Positions 11,106 to 22,461 of a stretch of 64,000 nucleotides of DNA are shown here, piece by piece. Positions within the stretch are counted from its first letter, which is position 1; each line of letters opens with the position of its first letter. Both the position numbers and the translations under genes were made by a program. The stretch is from Ligustrum vulgare (taxonomy: Eukaryota > Streptophyta > Magnoliopsida > Lamiales > Oleaceae): contig OY743190.1 in NCBI GenBank assembly GCA_963555705.1, forward strand, positions 33,090,929 through 33,154,928. Reading direction: 5' to 3'. The notes under the pieces are model-generated. The model was not told the DNA's origin. It worked only from the letters and a program-made list of their open reading frames with translations, and did no database searches.

Positions 11106-12083
11106 TAGGGGTGGACAAAATAACCGAACCAGACCAGACCAAACCAGAACCAAACCAAACCAAGCGGTTTGGTTCGGTTCTACATAAAAAAAATTATGGT
11201 TTAGTTCTTAAAATCAAGAACCATTCGGTTTTGGTTCTGGTTCCGGTTCTCTTTCCAGAACCAGAACCAGAACCAAGAACCAAACTATATATATATATTT
11301 TACAAATTAGTGGATATTCATCTCACAAAAAAATTAAAATCTAAAATTATAAAATGTGAAATGTAAAAAAATGTTATTTAACATACATTTTATCTCATTT
11401 CATATTAGACAAAGATTTTAAATCATAAATCTAAATTCTAATTCTAATTCGTTTTTCTTCTTTTTAATTATAAATACGCATTCACACTACTTTACTTGCA
11501 CTCCTATAACACAACAATCGTTGCACTCCTTAGTTACCATCGATGACAATAATGTTTATTTTTTAAAATTTATGTATATATAAATCTAGTCCCAATTCAT
11601 CAATTCTCAAGAGTTAACCTAAACTCAAATTGCAAATTTCATCCCTAACTCACCCGGCACCACGGTAGAATGTGACTCAGAACTTCATCGTAACCTGTAA
11701 CTATAAGTATAAATTGCCTTTATGTTTGATTCTCTAAATTTCAACAGGTCGAAGAGCTTCCTTCAGGCTAGTTTCTTCTTCTTTGACTTAGAATAACATG
11801 TTACTTTTTCTAAATCTTTGTTTTGTTAACTAAAAATTTCATTTTCTATTTAGTAATGATGTAGATGGATTCTAATGAAGAAGCGGATATAAACAGGTTT
11901 TAATTTACATTTATTATTTAAAAATTCAAGTAATGGTCTCAGAACCAAACCAGACCAAACCAGAACCGAGCGGTTTGGTTCCGGTTTGGTTCCATATCTT
12001 TGAAAAAACCAATTGGTTCCATTAGTAAAAAAACCATCGGTTTACGGTTTGAGAAGAACCAAACCGAACCACGTCCACCCCTA
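11106..12083. mobile_element. hAT-like MITE (978 bp) with TAGGGGTGGAC ends
   Basis: Terminal inverted repeats TAGGGGTGGAC and GTCCACCCCTA bound the element. Flanking octamers GTATTTTC (11098-11105) and ATATTTTC (12084-12091) match at 7 of 8 positions, as expected of the 8-bp target duplication of hAT elements. Just inside the ends are runs of AACCAGACC/AACCGAACC and their complements, forming long imperfect sub-terminal inverted repeats. There is no transposase; it would need one supplied in trans. Confidence 0.8.
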
Positions 12084-12091
12084 ATATTTTC

Positions 12092-13463
12092 GAACAGAGT
12101 TTTAATTGTCTGTTTGATTGCGATTGTGGAATTTGGGTGAAATGAAAACGAATTCCAGATAATTGAATTGTTGAGAACTTATTTTCCTGGGAATGGTGAA
12201 TGTTTAATGTATTTGATTGATTTAATTTTCTATGTGAAAAAATGGAGAAATTTTCAAGTTTTATTTTTTGATTGATATTATTTTTCATGAAAATTAAAGC
12301 AAAATTTTGCTATTTTAATCAAAGAATTTTTATTTATTTTTTCACACATTTGTACTTAATAATAATAATGTTAATTTCTAGAAAAAATTAGCCCATGAAC
12401 AACAAAAAAATGACAAAACGAGGGAAAAATGATTTCCTACCTTAGGTGGAAAATCAATTCCCACAAAAGTGGTGAAAAAATGAATTCAACAAAAATAAGG
12501 AAACTGTCTAAAATCGAGAAAAGATGAAAAACCAATTTCATGAAAAATTTAGGCAATCAAATAGCTCAAAAGATGAAAAATAGACGAAAACTCTCCCCTT
12601 TCCGTGGAAAATATGGTTAATCAAACATGGCCTAAGTGCTTTTTCTTGGTGGAAGAAGAAGAAAAATAAAATTAAAAAATCACTATATCTAACCGACAGA
12701 TATCTGGGTGGTTACTGTTTTAGAAAGTGGAAAGTACAGAATGATGTGGGAATTCTGGAAGCTGTTGAAGATGAACCCTGACTTTCGTACTTCTCTCTCT
12801 GTAACTTTGTGCTTAGTAGATGTTTGAATTGGTTATAAGTGTCTGAATTTTCTTTTTTTTTTTTTTTTTGATCAAATATAGTGTCTGAATTTTCAATCTT
12901 TTGAGTAGTAGTTCTTTCAAAGGGATTGGGTTCTGCAGTCCTTTTATGTGCTCTTAGGGACACGATAAAAATGTTCGCGTGTCACTTGACAGGTGAATAT
13001 TGAATGTCAAGCAGAATTCATTGGGAACAATATATAATTTCTATTTGTACTGCTCATTTAATTGTTGAATGTCATTTATTTTTTGAAGTGACAAAAAATA
13101 AGTTCGCACAAGGGCATGTTTGAATTGTTGGTACGACCTAACTTTTTACTAATATACGATACATAAATGAGGAGAAGAGTAGCTAAAATGTTCGACTCTG
13201 CCTAAACGCGGATTTACGACTTTTTTTTTTTATGATATTTGCTCTTAAATGAAGAGAAGAGTAGCTAAAAATTGTTGTTCTTTTAAAATAATCAAATTTT
13301 GTTGTATTGAAGAAAGAATCAGCTCTCAAAATAATTACTTCGAATAATACATTAATTTGAAAGTCAATAAACATAGACAATTTAGATAGATATTTTAACT
13401 ACATACATTTTTTTTTTAATATGATTTTAACTATATACTTAGAAGTGCAAAAAGAACAACTGC
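12092..13463. other. Repeat-derived intergenic DNA
   Basis: Contains the second copy of the GTTTGATTGCG block (12110-12191) and AT-rich filler to GGTTAATCAAACATGGCC near 12613-12630, which may be the other end of the same old repeat. A T-run lies at 12849-12868. No gene recognised. Confidence 0.4.
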
Positions 13464-14450
13464 TGTTTCAATAAATTTTTTTTTACCTTGACGTGGTAAG
13501 ATAAAAAACTGGTATTTTGTTGGAAAAGATGATCCAAGCCTCCAAAGAACCTGCAAAAAATGCAACAGAGGATGCCCTCGTCGTCCTTCCAGTGTAAGAA
13601 TTAGTATTCTGAAGGAGGGGAAGATAATAGAAAAAGAATATTCAAGAGCTTATGAAAATATGAATATTTTTATCTTTCTTTTATTATTAGCGAATGAGAC
13701 TCATTTATAAGACTCAAACTAAGTCTCATCATCCTAGTAGGAAAGAAATTTTTAATTAAAAGAAGTTACCTTATAGAGGAATATTATTTAAGTGAATTTG
13801 ATTCTCTTTTAAGTAAAGAGAGTTCAATTAGGTAATAACCCTGATTTTCTAGTGTGTATGGTCCAAGACATAGCCTATTAACGTGTTTTAGGTTTAGGGT
13901 TGGCCCATAACAAAATCACGACGCTTATATGAACAAATCGGCCAATATATCGAGCTTATCCCATGATTATTTGGAATGTTAAGAGACAGGCTAGGCTTGT
14001 CCAGAAGGAATAGATTGGCCATTTACACAACCTTGATATCAATCATTTATGAAAATCCCCTTTTTGACACAGTTCGAGTTGTATGCTGGTTTTTGTAAAT
14101 GAGATCGGTCCAAAGTGTGAATTCGAGCCGCGGAGAAGGTTGATCCAAAGTGTGATATTGGCAACATGAAAGGTCGGCCCAAAGCATGAGCATGGGCCTC
14201 AAGTGTAAAGGTAAAAATCAATATTCCGATAATGGAATGACAAAAAAATATACCGATCAGTAGCCCCGTGCGTGAGAGGTCGGGCTCCGACCTCTAGACA
14301 TATGTCATATCAAGTGTAATTATTGTTTGAGGAGGACAACCCTTAACTTATGTTGGACGAACAAGCCCGAACATGAGGACCCCCGAGCATTGAAGTTTTA
14401 TTCGTACATGCTAATGTATTGTTTGAGGTCACGTATTCATCATAAGCCCC
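13464..14450 (-). repeat. 3' LTR of the minus-strand Gypsy-like element (inner end approximate)
   Basis: 13464 to about 13788 aligns with 21355-21675. Past 13788 the sequence continues without a partner because the other LTR is truncated. A pyrimidine run AAGCCCCCTCATATCCC near 14445-14462 reads on the minus strand as a purine-rich tract and may mark the inner boundary. That boundary is inferred. Confidence 0.5.
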
Positions 14451-14529
14451 CTCATATCCCGTATCGAATTCGAGCAGAGATGGACGCGCAATAATGAGAT
14501 ATCCTGGTTTTGGTAGGATGTGATGCGAT

Positions 14530-14800
14530 GGTTATGTTATGGAAAAATAACAAAAGCTTAAGTTAAGTAAGGAATAAGTCCAAACTTATGCCAAGCAATA
14601 ATAAGCGGATCTCATGTTAAGTAATAAGCTCGAGCTTATGTTAAGTGATAAACTCAAGTTTATGTTTAATAAGCCAGAACTTACGTTGAAGAAGAAATAA
14701 GTCAAGCTGATGTTGAGTAATGATCTCGAACTTATATTTAAACAAAGAATAAGCTGAGCCTATTAATTAATACGCTTGAAATTTTGTTAGCGAGAATTAA
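14530..14800. repeat. Diverged tandem repeats built on AAGCTTATGTTAAGTAATAA
   Basis: Short units of about 30-40 bp containing GAGCTTATGTTAAGTAATAAG or its variants follow one another. The same units resume at 15830-16060 after the TRIM and at 20205-20400 after the solo LTR. This shows that one array was split by later insertions. Confidence 0.7.
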
Positions 14801-14806
14801 GCGCGA

Positions 14807-15031
14807 TGTTACGGCCTGGTTCTTCCCCTACTCATGTGGCACGACAAGGATCATACATTGTCGAATTATTCAGGATGTGCACTAACATGGCCTATGCAAT
14901 TGCAGGTAATATCAATAGGCCATTTCCAAAGTTCTGTTATGCATACTTATTAGCTTGCTGGCCCGTGTGTTGGGGAAGGCTGACACGTATGCTTGCGACC
15001 ATCTTGGGTGCCGGACGGCAGGTCAGTCACA
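14807..15031 (+). repeat. TRIM 5' LTR
   Basis: 225 bp, TG...CA ends, directly followed by AG and the tRNA-Met primer-binding site. Confidence 0.9.
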
Positions 15032-15033
15032 AG

Positions 15034-15046
15034 TGGTATCAGAGCG
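15034..15046 (+). other. TRIM primer-binding site
   Basis: TGGTATCAGAGCG matches the complement of the 3' end of plant initiator tRNA-Met for its first 12 bases. Confidence 0.85.
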
Positions 15047-15593
15047 GGACCGTTTGAATGTTGCGTTGTTGGAGTGGCAGACCAATGGCGTGCATTCTGC
15101 GGCAATGGTTTTGGGCCATGAAATGCGTGACTTTGCCAAAGAGCAAAATGGAGAAACGGCGTCAGTAAGCTAAATAATTGAGGAAGGAAAACTTTGGGAT
15201 GGCGCAGGAAAAGGCATGGTTAGTGCAGTCGTGTTGCACGTTTGTTTCGTCGAGCATGGCAGTGTATTGAGGGGAATCCACCAAAAGAGGGCAATGCATT
15301 GAGTATGCTTCGACATGTCGGAGGAGCTACGGCCGTGAGGAGTGCTGTCCAACCGAGGGACTACTGCAGAGGGCACAGGGTGAAGGTTGGTGTCAAAGGC
15401 GGTAAGTGCAGGGGGCACTGCGAGACGAGGTGCAGGGGGCACTGTGGACTCTCGTTCACTAGAGGGTGGTACCGTAAATGTGGAGAATTTGGCAAATCCT
15501 TTGAGGTGGAAGATTGATTGAAGAGGAAGGCCATGCGTAGACGCGAGGCAAGCGCACAGCTGCGAGGTCGCTAGCGGATTGGGTGGGGGAGCA

Positions 15594-15818
15594 TGTTACG
15601 GCCTGGTTCTTCCCCTACTCATGTGGCACGACAATGATCATACATTGTCGGATTATTCAGGATGTGCACTAACATGGCCTATGCAATTGCAGGTAATATC
15701 AATAGTCCCTTTCCAAAGTTCTATTATGCATACTTATTAGCTTGCTGGCCCGTGTGTTGGGGAAGGCTGACCCGTATGCTTGCGAGCATTTCGGGTGCCG
15801 GACGGCAGGTCCGTCACA
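15594..15818 (+). repeat. TRIM 3' LTR
   Basis: 225 bp, about 96% identical to the 5' LTR. After it the host tandem array (CTCATGTTATGTAATAA type) resumes. Confidence 0.9.
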
Positions 15819-15829
15819 ACGAGCTCATG

Positions 15830-16060
15830 TTATGTAATAAACATAAGCTTATGTTAAGCAATAATAGGCCGAGCTCATGTTAAGTGATGAACTCGAACTT
15901 TACACAGGTAATAAGCTTGATGTTGAGCAATAACAAGCCGAGTTCATGTTAAGTAATGAGCTTAAGCTTATGTTAAGCAATAATAGGCTAAGCTTATGTT
16001 TAAGCAAGGAATAAGTTGAGCTCATGTTAAGTAATAAGCCCGAACTTATGTATCCGAGGG
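15830..16060. repeat. Continuation of the AAGCTTATGTTAAG tandem array
   Basis: Repeats such as GAGCTCATGTTAAGTAATGAG follow the TRIM and end near GAACTTATGTATCC. Confidence 0.7.
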
Positions 16061-16235
16061 CTTCATTATATTAATTTGATTACTTGATTGCTTGGGAATG
16101 GCCATGTGCACTTGCATGAGCAAGTATTTAATTGTTTGCTCGTGATTAAGGCTTTGAGTGCTTGCGCATGGGCAAAAAAAGATTATGCTATGTAGTGTCA
16201 TTAATAACTTGTGAAGGTCGTGTTTTGTGACCGAC

Positions 16236-17813
16236 TGATAAGTATATTTTATACACTTATTTATCTGTCAAAATTAGGATATTATAATGTTTTTCTTGAA
16301 TAAATTCTACTTAGTTGTTATTATTTTTCATTATTTCAGATTTTTATCTCAAAATCAAGAAAAATGAGAAGTTGAAGCAAATACATAATAATTGGATGAA
16401 AAGTGGAGCTAATTGAAGACGTTTTGAAATTCAAGGGCTTAATTGAACAATTGAAGACGCAAGGACCAACTTATCAAATTTGGAAAAATTGAAAGGCTTA
16501 AAAGAAATTTTATTTGGGCCTTAGGGTTGGATTGTGTGTAGATTTATATACATTTTTGCTGAATAAACAAAAGGGGAGCAGTGTGAAAAAAAAAAAAAAG
16601 ACAGAGTCGTGAGAGAAAAATAGAGACGCAGCCTGAGAGTTTTTCTTGAATAAACATACCCGGCTGCTACAAAAAACCAGGGGGGCTGCTTGGGCCGAAA
16701 GATAGATTCATATATATATACAAACATAAGACATAGTCGAGAAAAAAAGAGAAGCAACCGGGTGGAAATTAATTGGGAAGAAAGGAAGTCAACCCGGGGG
16801 GAAAAAAGGGCACGTAGCTTTGGAATTAAAAGATACACAGTGGCTGGGGATTAATTCATTGATTAGTGGAGAGATTAATTGGTGGTTGGCAGATTATTTA
16901 CTGGAAGGAGGTGCAGTTGTGAGTCAAAGAAAGAATTGGTTGCTGTGAAATTAAAAAGTGGAGGTAATCGGGAGCATATTCATGGTAATTCTTGGGAAGA
17001 AGGAAACAGATGCTAATTATTCAAGTAATCAAATTTCGGGTTTTGCTTTTATTATTTATTGTTTTTTTTTTTTTCAAGAACATGAGTAGTTAATTTAATA
17101 ATCGAGATTGACGATATAGATTTAATGCTTTTAATTTGATTTTAATTCTCAAGTTGATACTTTATTTTTATGTATTGATTTTATTATTGCGTTTAATGCT
17201 TGAGTTGCCTGATCACCAATTCATGAATTAATGGTTGTTTTCATAATTCGAGAGGTGAGTTAACAATTAGATCACATAATAAAATTCGGCAATTTCAACA
17301 AAAAGATATAGATATGAATTTGTGGTCACTTATGAATTCCTAGGAAATTTCATGCATTTAACTAAGGAGAACTCTGACCTGCTGTAGAGATACATGGTTG
17401 ACTTAGTTAAATAGATCTACTTTGAACTCGAGAAAGGTAAATTAGATATATGCTTGAATTCGACCAAATACAATTTTAGAAAACAACTTGAGATGAGAAA
17501 TTAAGCTAGAACGTTATTTCGAAATCGTTATTCCCTATATTCATTCAATTGCTAGAAATTCCACAACTTTGTTTCTTACTTTTATTAATTGCTTTTAGTT
17601 TAATTTTCTATTTTCATTTTAATTGCATTTTTTATTTCATTTATTCTCAATTTTATTGTCGTTTTTTGATTGTTTGGTATTTTATTTTCTTAATTAGTTT
17701 TTGTTTTAATTTAGGAATTCTATTGAATCAAAGTAAATCGATAACAAATAAATAGTCATCGTGGGATCGACAACCCGGACTCAAAAGTCCACTTTTACTA
17801 CTTGTTAACGATA
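16236..17813 (+). mobile_element. Solo-LTR-like insertion, Gypsy type (right end approximate)
   Basis: Begins TGATAAGTATATTTTA, like the start of the solo LTR at 18749. It ends in GTGGGATCGACAACCCGGAC and CTTGTTAACGATA, a terminal stretch familiar from plant Gypsy LTRs. It interrupts the GTGACC-GAC-CTTGTAAAT tandem array: TCGTGTTTTGTGACCGAC precedes it and TCGTGCTTTGTGACCAAC follows it. It lacks a tidy CA end and a 5-bp target duplication, so it may be truncated. No gene. Confidence 0.6.
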
Positions 17814-17814
17814 T

Positions 17815-18590
17815 CGTGCTTTGTGACCAACCTTGTAAATTACTTGTAGGAAATAATTTGTAAAGTTGTGTCATGTGACCGATCTTATAAATTTTTTGAC
17901 TTTGTAATTTAAGGAAATAGTTTGTCAGGTCGAGCATGTAGACTGACCTTGTAAACTTTTTGTACAAAGAAGGGGTCAAGCCCTTGAGTTTGCGCAATTT
18001 GAGAAAATAGGTTGTAAGGTCGAGCATGTTGGACGACCTTGTAAGTCATTTGTAGGGAAATAATTTGTAAGGTCGGACATAATGACCGACCTTGAAAATT
18101 ATTTTTAAGGAAAGAATTTGTAACGTCGTTACATGTGACTGTAACGTCGTTACATGTGACAGACATTGTAAATTATTTGTATGAAAATAATTTGTAACGT
18201 CATGTTATGTGACAGACATTGTAAAAAATAATTTGTAACGTTGTGTCATGTGACAGACATTATAAATTATTTGTATAGAAATAATTTGTAACGTCGTGCC
18301 ATGTGACAGACATTGTAAATTATTCGGAGTCAAATAATTTGTAACGCCGTACCATGAGACAGACATTGTAAATTATTTGAATGAAAATAATTTGTAATGT
18401 CGTGCCTGTGACAGATATTGTAAATTATTTGTATGGAAATAATTTGTAACGTCGTGCCATGTGACAAACATTGTAAATTATTTGAAGAGAAATAATTTGT
18501 ACTGTCGTGTCACGAGACAGACATTGTAAATTATTTGCGTAGAAATAATTTGAAAAGTCATGTCATGTGACTGACCTTGTATATTTTTTT
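17815..18590. repeat. Tandem array, about 14 units of roughly 54 bp
   Basis: The unit is close to GTCGTGCCATGTGACAGACA followed by TTGTAAATTATTTG and ATAATTTGTAAC. The first units carry GACCGACCTTGTAAAT and later ones GACAGACATTGTAAAT, so the array has two sub-families in sequence. It belongs to the interior of the Gypsy-like element. Confidence 0.85.
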
Positions 18591-18748
18591 ACTTTGTGGT
18601 TGTATGGTAGGCTTTCTACAATTATCGCAGTTGTTTTCGTTCAATGACTGGAGGGCATAAAAGCTAACATTAGAATGGCAAGGGATTATGACTTGCATTA
18701 ATAATAGAACCTATTGATATGTTTAAGTAAGGAATAAGTCGAGATTAT

Positions 18749-20202
18749 TGATAAGTGATTTACTAGCACTTTATTTCTTTACTTGTTGCCTCGAATTACT
18801 GTTAGTTTGATCCTAATTAAGTATTGCTTAATACATTTTATGTTTTATATTGTGTAGGATCGCAAATGACAAGAAAAGAAGGAAAAAAGACTAAAAAGCA
18901 CGTAAAAAGGAAGTTCGAGGACCTGACATGTAAATAATTTACGGCCGCAACCATGAAAGTCACGGCCGTAAGAAGCTGATTAAACAAAAGTACGAAAATT
19001 TGCAGAAACCAAGTCACGGCCGTAACAAGGATCTTACGGCCGTATAGAAACCAAGTCACGGCCGTAACAAGGATCTTACGGCCGTATTGAATGCAAAGTC
19101 ACGGCCGTAAGAAGTGAATCAATTGCGTAGAAATTAAACAGAAAGTGAGTTACGGCCGTAACTCATTATATTACGGCCGTAACTTAAGCCCGAAAAAAAA
19201 AGGAAATTGTTTCCTAATTCAACTTAAACTCTATCTTTGGTATTTCTTTTTGGCTAAGCTAGGGCACGAATTTGAGCTCTATAAAAGGAGCAATTCAGTA
19301 CCAAAGAGAGGAGAGAATTAATTTTGAGAGCCACCAATATCAAAGTTTGAAGAGAAGAAATCCTAGGCAAAATCAAGGTGAATCAAGACAATACTTTTGG
19401 GGAATTCTTCATGGCAATGCGTGGCTAATCTTCTCAACCTAGTTCAAGGGGGACGTTGTGTTCATATTATTTTATTATTCATTCCTCAAACTCGTAACGT
19501 AGTTCTTGTTTTTATATTTTATTTATTGGATTTCTCATGAACATCAATTTCGTCAAGACAATTTATTAATTGATTAAGGCCTTGTCTTTTAATTATTGTG
19601 TTGATGTTTGCTAATTTGGGTAATTGGATTCGTATTTGTCTTGTTATTCAAATCATAGTAGCAATTGGTAATTTTATATTTCCATATGAAAATTCAATCT
19701 AGATTAATCAATTCGAGCATATGTAATTGATAATTTAGTTCACCTAATTCTTCTTGTTTTCACATAGTTAATGAATTAAATCTAGGGAGCTTATTCTAGG
19801 TTGTTCATTCACTCTAAATTGATTGGAGAACTAATTCTAATTGATTATTATTAAGGAAGAATAGGATTAATCAGAGCTTTTTGATTATTGCGGGTGATAA
19901 ATAAAACAAAGGAAATAGTACATGCGTTGCTTGGGGAATGACAATATCATGATAGGGCACAACCGAACCTGAGAACTAGGATTTCTTATTAATTGATTTT
20001 TATTCCAGCTATTTTACATCTTTATTTGATTATTTAGATTAATTGCAATTTTCAACTCAAAACCCCCCTTATAATTCTAATTGACATGGCATTAAATTAG
20101 TTCCCGTTCCTCGTGGGATCGACCCTTGCTTCCACTGCTATATTCTTAGTAATAGTGAACAAGGAATTTAATTATTATTTTGGTGCATTACGACACGCAT
20201 CA
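18749..20202 (+). mobile_element. Solo LTR (1454 bp) with 5-bp target duplication
   Basis: The segment starts TGATAAGTG and ends GACACGCATCA and is flanked on both sides by ATTAT (18744-18748 and 20203-20207). TCCTCGTGGGATCGACCC near 20110 and GGTGCATTACGACACGCATCA at the end are typical Gypsy LTR features. TATAAAAGG near 19281 is the likely LTR TATA box. It arose by recombination between two LTRs of a full element. No coding content. Confidence 0.85.
18936..19185. repeat. Cluster of TTACGGCCGTAA palindromes in the solo LTR
   Basis: Nine copies of ACGGCCGT, mostly within T(T/C)ACGGCCGTAA, occur in 250 bp. Two copies of a roughly 40-bp unit containing AAGTCACGGCCGTAAC and ATCTTACGGCCGTAT are in tandem at about 19005-19085. 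The cluster lies upstream of the LTR TATA box, where enhancer repeats are common. Confidence 0.85.
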
Positions 20203-20204
20203 AT

Positions 20205-20400
20205 TATGTTAAGTAATAATCTTATGTTGAGAAGCAATAAGCCGAGCTCATGTTAGCAATAATGAGCCTCGAGCTCATCTTAAGTAATGAGCTCGAGCTT
20301 ATTTTTAAGCAAACAATAAGACGAACTTATGTTGAGTAATAATCACAAGCTTGTTTTAGCCGGAATTATAGGCTAAGCTCATGTTAGCACATATTTCCTG
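20205..20400. repeat. Third block of the AAGCTTATGTTAAG tandem array
   Basis: The units TAATGAGCTCGAGCTTAT and AATAAGCCGAGCTCATGTTA resume right after the solo LTR, confirming that the LTR split the array. Confidence 0.65.
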
Positions 20401-21334
20401 CTAAAACACCCATGAATTTAATTGATTCAAAGCAAACATTTTTCCAATTAATATGATTGGCTATTGAAGAAAATGATTGGAGCATGTTAATCAATGTAAA
20501 TTGTATCCAAAAAGGTCATGCTAAATTATATTAAGTGTTTCTATTGGTTTTCAAATAGATCACATAGAAATATGATGCTTTATGTAATTGGTCACTGTAA
20601 GAGTCGCTTTATAATTTACAATTTGACTCAGCTAATTTTCAGGTTATACAAACTTTAGATCACAAAAAATAGCATGAATCATCATGCGAACGAATCAAAT
20701 AACTTCAAATTCAGTAAGCAATTTAGTTCAACTCAGGTATTATTGATCTGCTCATACTTGAGGTCGCGTAAATAACGAGACTAAAATTACAATCAGATTT
20801 CATCAATTAAATCAGCATATTAACAGATTATGAGGCTTTCACGATTTTCACAAAGATTAATAATTAATATATTGTAATCCTTAGGCATATTGCTCATAAA
20901 TCATAATGTTTTTGTCAGAATTGTACCAAGAACGTTCCATTTTGAGTCTTGGTCGTAGCTCTCGACACATATCTTATGATCGAAAAGCATATTTCTTGAA
21001 CTCAAATATCACAAGCTATTGCAAATTTAATAATTTAATCTCAACTTAACGAATTAATTATCAGATTAGGAAAAGATAAGTAATCATATCTAGATTTGAT
21101 GAGCTCTTTATTTAACAATAACCATAGATCATATGGGATTGCAATGACTATTAGATTAATAAGAAGGTTAGGGTACACCTTATTTTTGCAATTTCTCGAG
21201 CTGATCCAGAAATGAACAAGGTTCTAAGGAAATCCATACTCAGCATTAAGCGGTAATTGTTTCGGCGGCTACGATCAAAAGGCTCAGCAATTACAATTGA
21301 AATCGATCTTTGAACAACATGATTTTTGATTGAT
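20401..21334 (-). other. Non-coding interior (leader side) of the Gypsy-like element
   Basis: This lies just downstream of the primer-binding site on the minus strand, where a leader and gag would be expected. No frame of useful length exists on either strand. Confidence 0.45.
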
Positions 21335-21352
21335 TCCCTACAGACGACGCCA
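21335..21352 (-). other. Primer-binding site of the minus-strand Gypsy-like element
   Basis: Minus-strand TGGCGTCGTCTGTAGGGA follows the LTR end (ACA) after a two-base gap. It differs slightly from the common TGGCGCCGTCTGTGGGGA form. Confidence 0.6.
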
Positions 21353-21354
21353 AT

Positions 21355-21675
21355 TGTTTCGGTAATTTTTCTGACCTTGACGTAGTAAGATCAAAATCTG
21401 GTATTTTGTTGGAGAAGATGATCCAAGCCACCAAAGAACCTGTAAAAAAGGCAATGAGAGATGCCACGTCGCCCCTCCGTTGTAAGAATTAGTATTCTGA
21501 AGGAGGGGGAGATAATGGAGGAAGAATATTCAAAAGCTTATGAAAATATGAATATTTTTGTCTGTCCTTTATTATGAGCTAATGAGACCCATTTATAAGA
21601 CTCAAAATAAGTCTCATCATCCTAGTAGGAAAAGAATTCTTAATTAAAAGAAGTTACCTTATAGAGGAATATTCC
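21355..21675 (-). repeat. Truncated 5' LTR of the Gypsy-like element
   Basis: Aligns with 13464-13788 from TGTTTC through TTATAGAGGAATATT, then stops abruptly at 21675 where an unrelated AT-rich sequence begins. Confidence 0.65.
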
Positions 21676-22348
21676 GGTTATATATACATCTTTTATATTT
21701 TACGGTTGAAAATATTTTATTCAATCAAAATTATCTTAGCATATATAATTGTGTATATTATATATACATATGATTTTAATATATTATTTTTGAATATATA
21801 TATTTATTTGGCCAGTAAAGAATGAAATATTGAAATTAAAATTTTAAAACATTTTTAGTTTATAATATTAATATTTGTAATTATGTCTATGGTCCAAATT
21901 GAAATTGTTAAGGATAATACGCAAATTCAAATAATAATAAGAACTAAAGTCTTTTGTAACAATTTTATCTAAAAATAATAATGTTTTAATAAGATTCAAT
22001 AAAGATGACAGCGTGTTTTAGAAAAAAGTTTTATGAGATACTTTTGATAATAATGTTTTAGATTCGAGGGTTTTCATTGTATGGTAATTATTGTTTTCTT
22101 ATTTATTTTTATTTTATAATTTACTTACATAGTCCACGACTATATACAGTGTATTTTGTTATGACAACAATTTTTGAACTTGACGATATTACTAATTAAA
22201 GTTTATATTATCATAAAAGATAATGTTTAATTTATCTATCTTCTATACATAACAACAAAATATATGCCAAAAATAAAATGTACATAGTTTCCCGTCAAAA
22301 ATCACTTTCTAAATTTGAAAATTTATAATAATAATAATAATAATAAAC

Positions 22349-22351
<3 letters not shown>
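21676..22351. other. AT-rich DNA, no feature seen
   Basis: Low-complexity AT-rich sequence with no convincing frame or repeat boundary, ending in an (ATA)n run at 22325-22346. Confidence 0.4.

Positions 22352-22400
<49 letters not shown>
22352..22400. repeat. (TA)n microsatellite
   Basis: About 24 uninterrupted TA units, following an ATA trinucleotide run. Confidence 0.95.
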
Positions 22401-22403
<3 letters not shown>

Positions 22404-22461
22404 AATAATTATCTACCTATTCTAAATACATACAAAAAATAATACGCATATAATTTTTCGC

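Larger units (their letters stand above)
14807..15818 (+). mobile_element. TRIM (terminal-repeat retrotransposon in miniature), 1012 bp
   Basis: Two 225-bp LTRs (14807-15031 and 15594-15818), each starting TGTTACGG and ending GTCACA, differ at about 10 positions (about 96% identical). A primer-binding site TGGTATCAGAGC for initiator tRNA-Met begins at 15034, two bases after the 5' LTR. A purine tract GGGTGGGGGAGC (15581-15592) precedes the 3' LTR. The 562-bp interior has no gag or pol, only short frames with a repeated CRGHC-like phrase. Mobilisation would need another element's proteins. A clear 5-bp target duplication is not visible. Confidence 0.9.
13464..21675 (-). mobile_element. Non-coding Gypsy-like LTR retroelement (Tat/Ogre-like architecture), decayed and nested
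   Basis: Two direct repeats begin TGTTTC at 13464 and 21355 and stay about 85-90% alike for roughly 310 bp. Minus-strand sequence next to the right repeat reads AT then TGGCGTCGTCTGTAGGGA, like the primer-binding site of Tat/Athila-type Gypsy elements. The right copy is therefore the 5' LTR on the minus strand. It is cut off at about 21675 where homology stops; the left copy is the 3' LTR. The interior lacks gag or pol and is packed with tandem repeats, as known for the 3' untranslated region of Tat-lineage elements. A TRIM and two LTR-like insertions sit inside it. Confidence 0.6.

Noticed and set aside
14807..15031. Cassandra-type element (5S rRNA in the LTR)
   Set aside because: The LTR lacks the 5S promoter boxes that define Cassandra.
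14806..15883. Open frames in and around the TRIM as genes
   Set aside because: They lie in LTRs or the non-coding interior; the same frame appears in both LTRs simply because the LTRs are repeats.
16521..16838. Minus-strand 105-codon frame as a gene
   Set aside because: It is within a Gypsy-type LTR and has only low-complexity hydrophobic runs.
22352..22400. Origin of replication or promoter at the (TA)n run
   Set aside because: A plain dinucleotide microsatellite; no other signal supports function.
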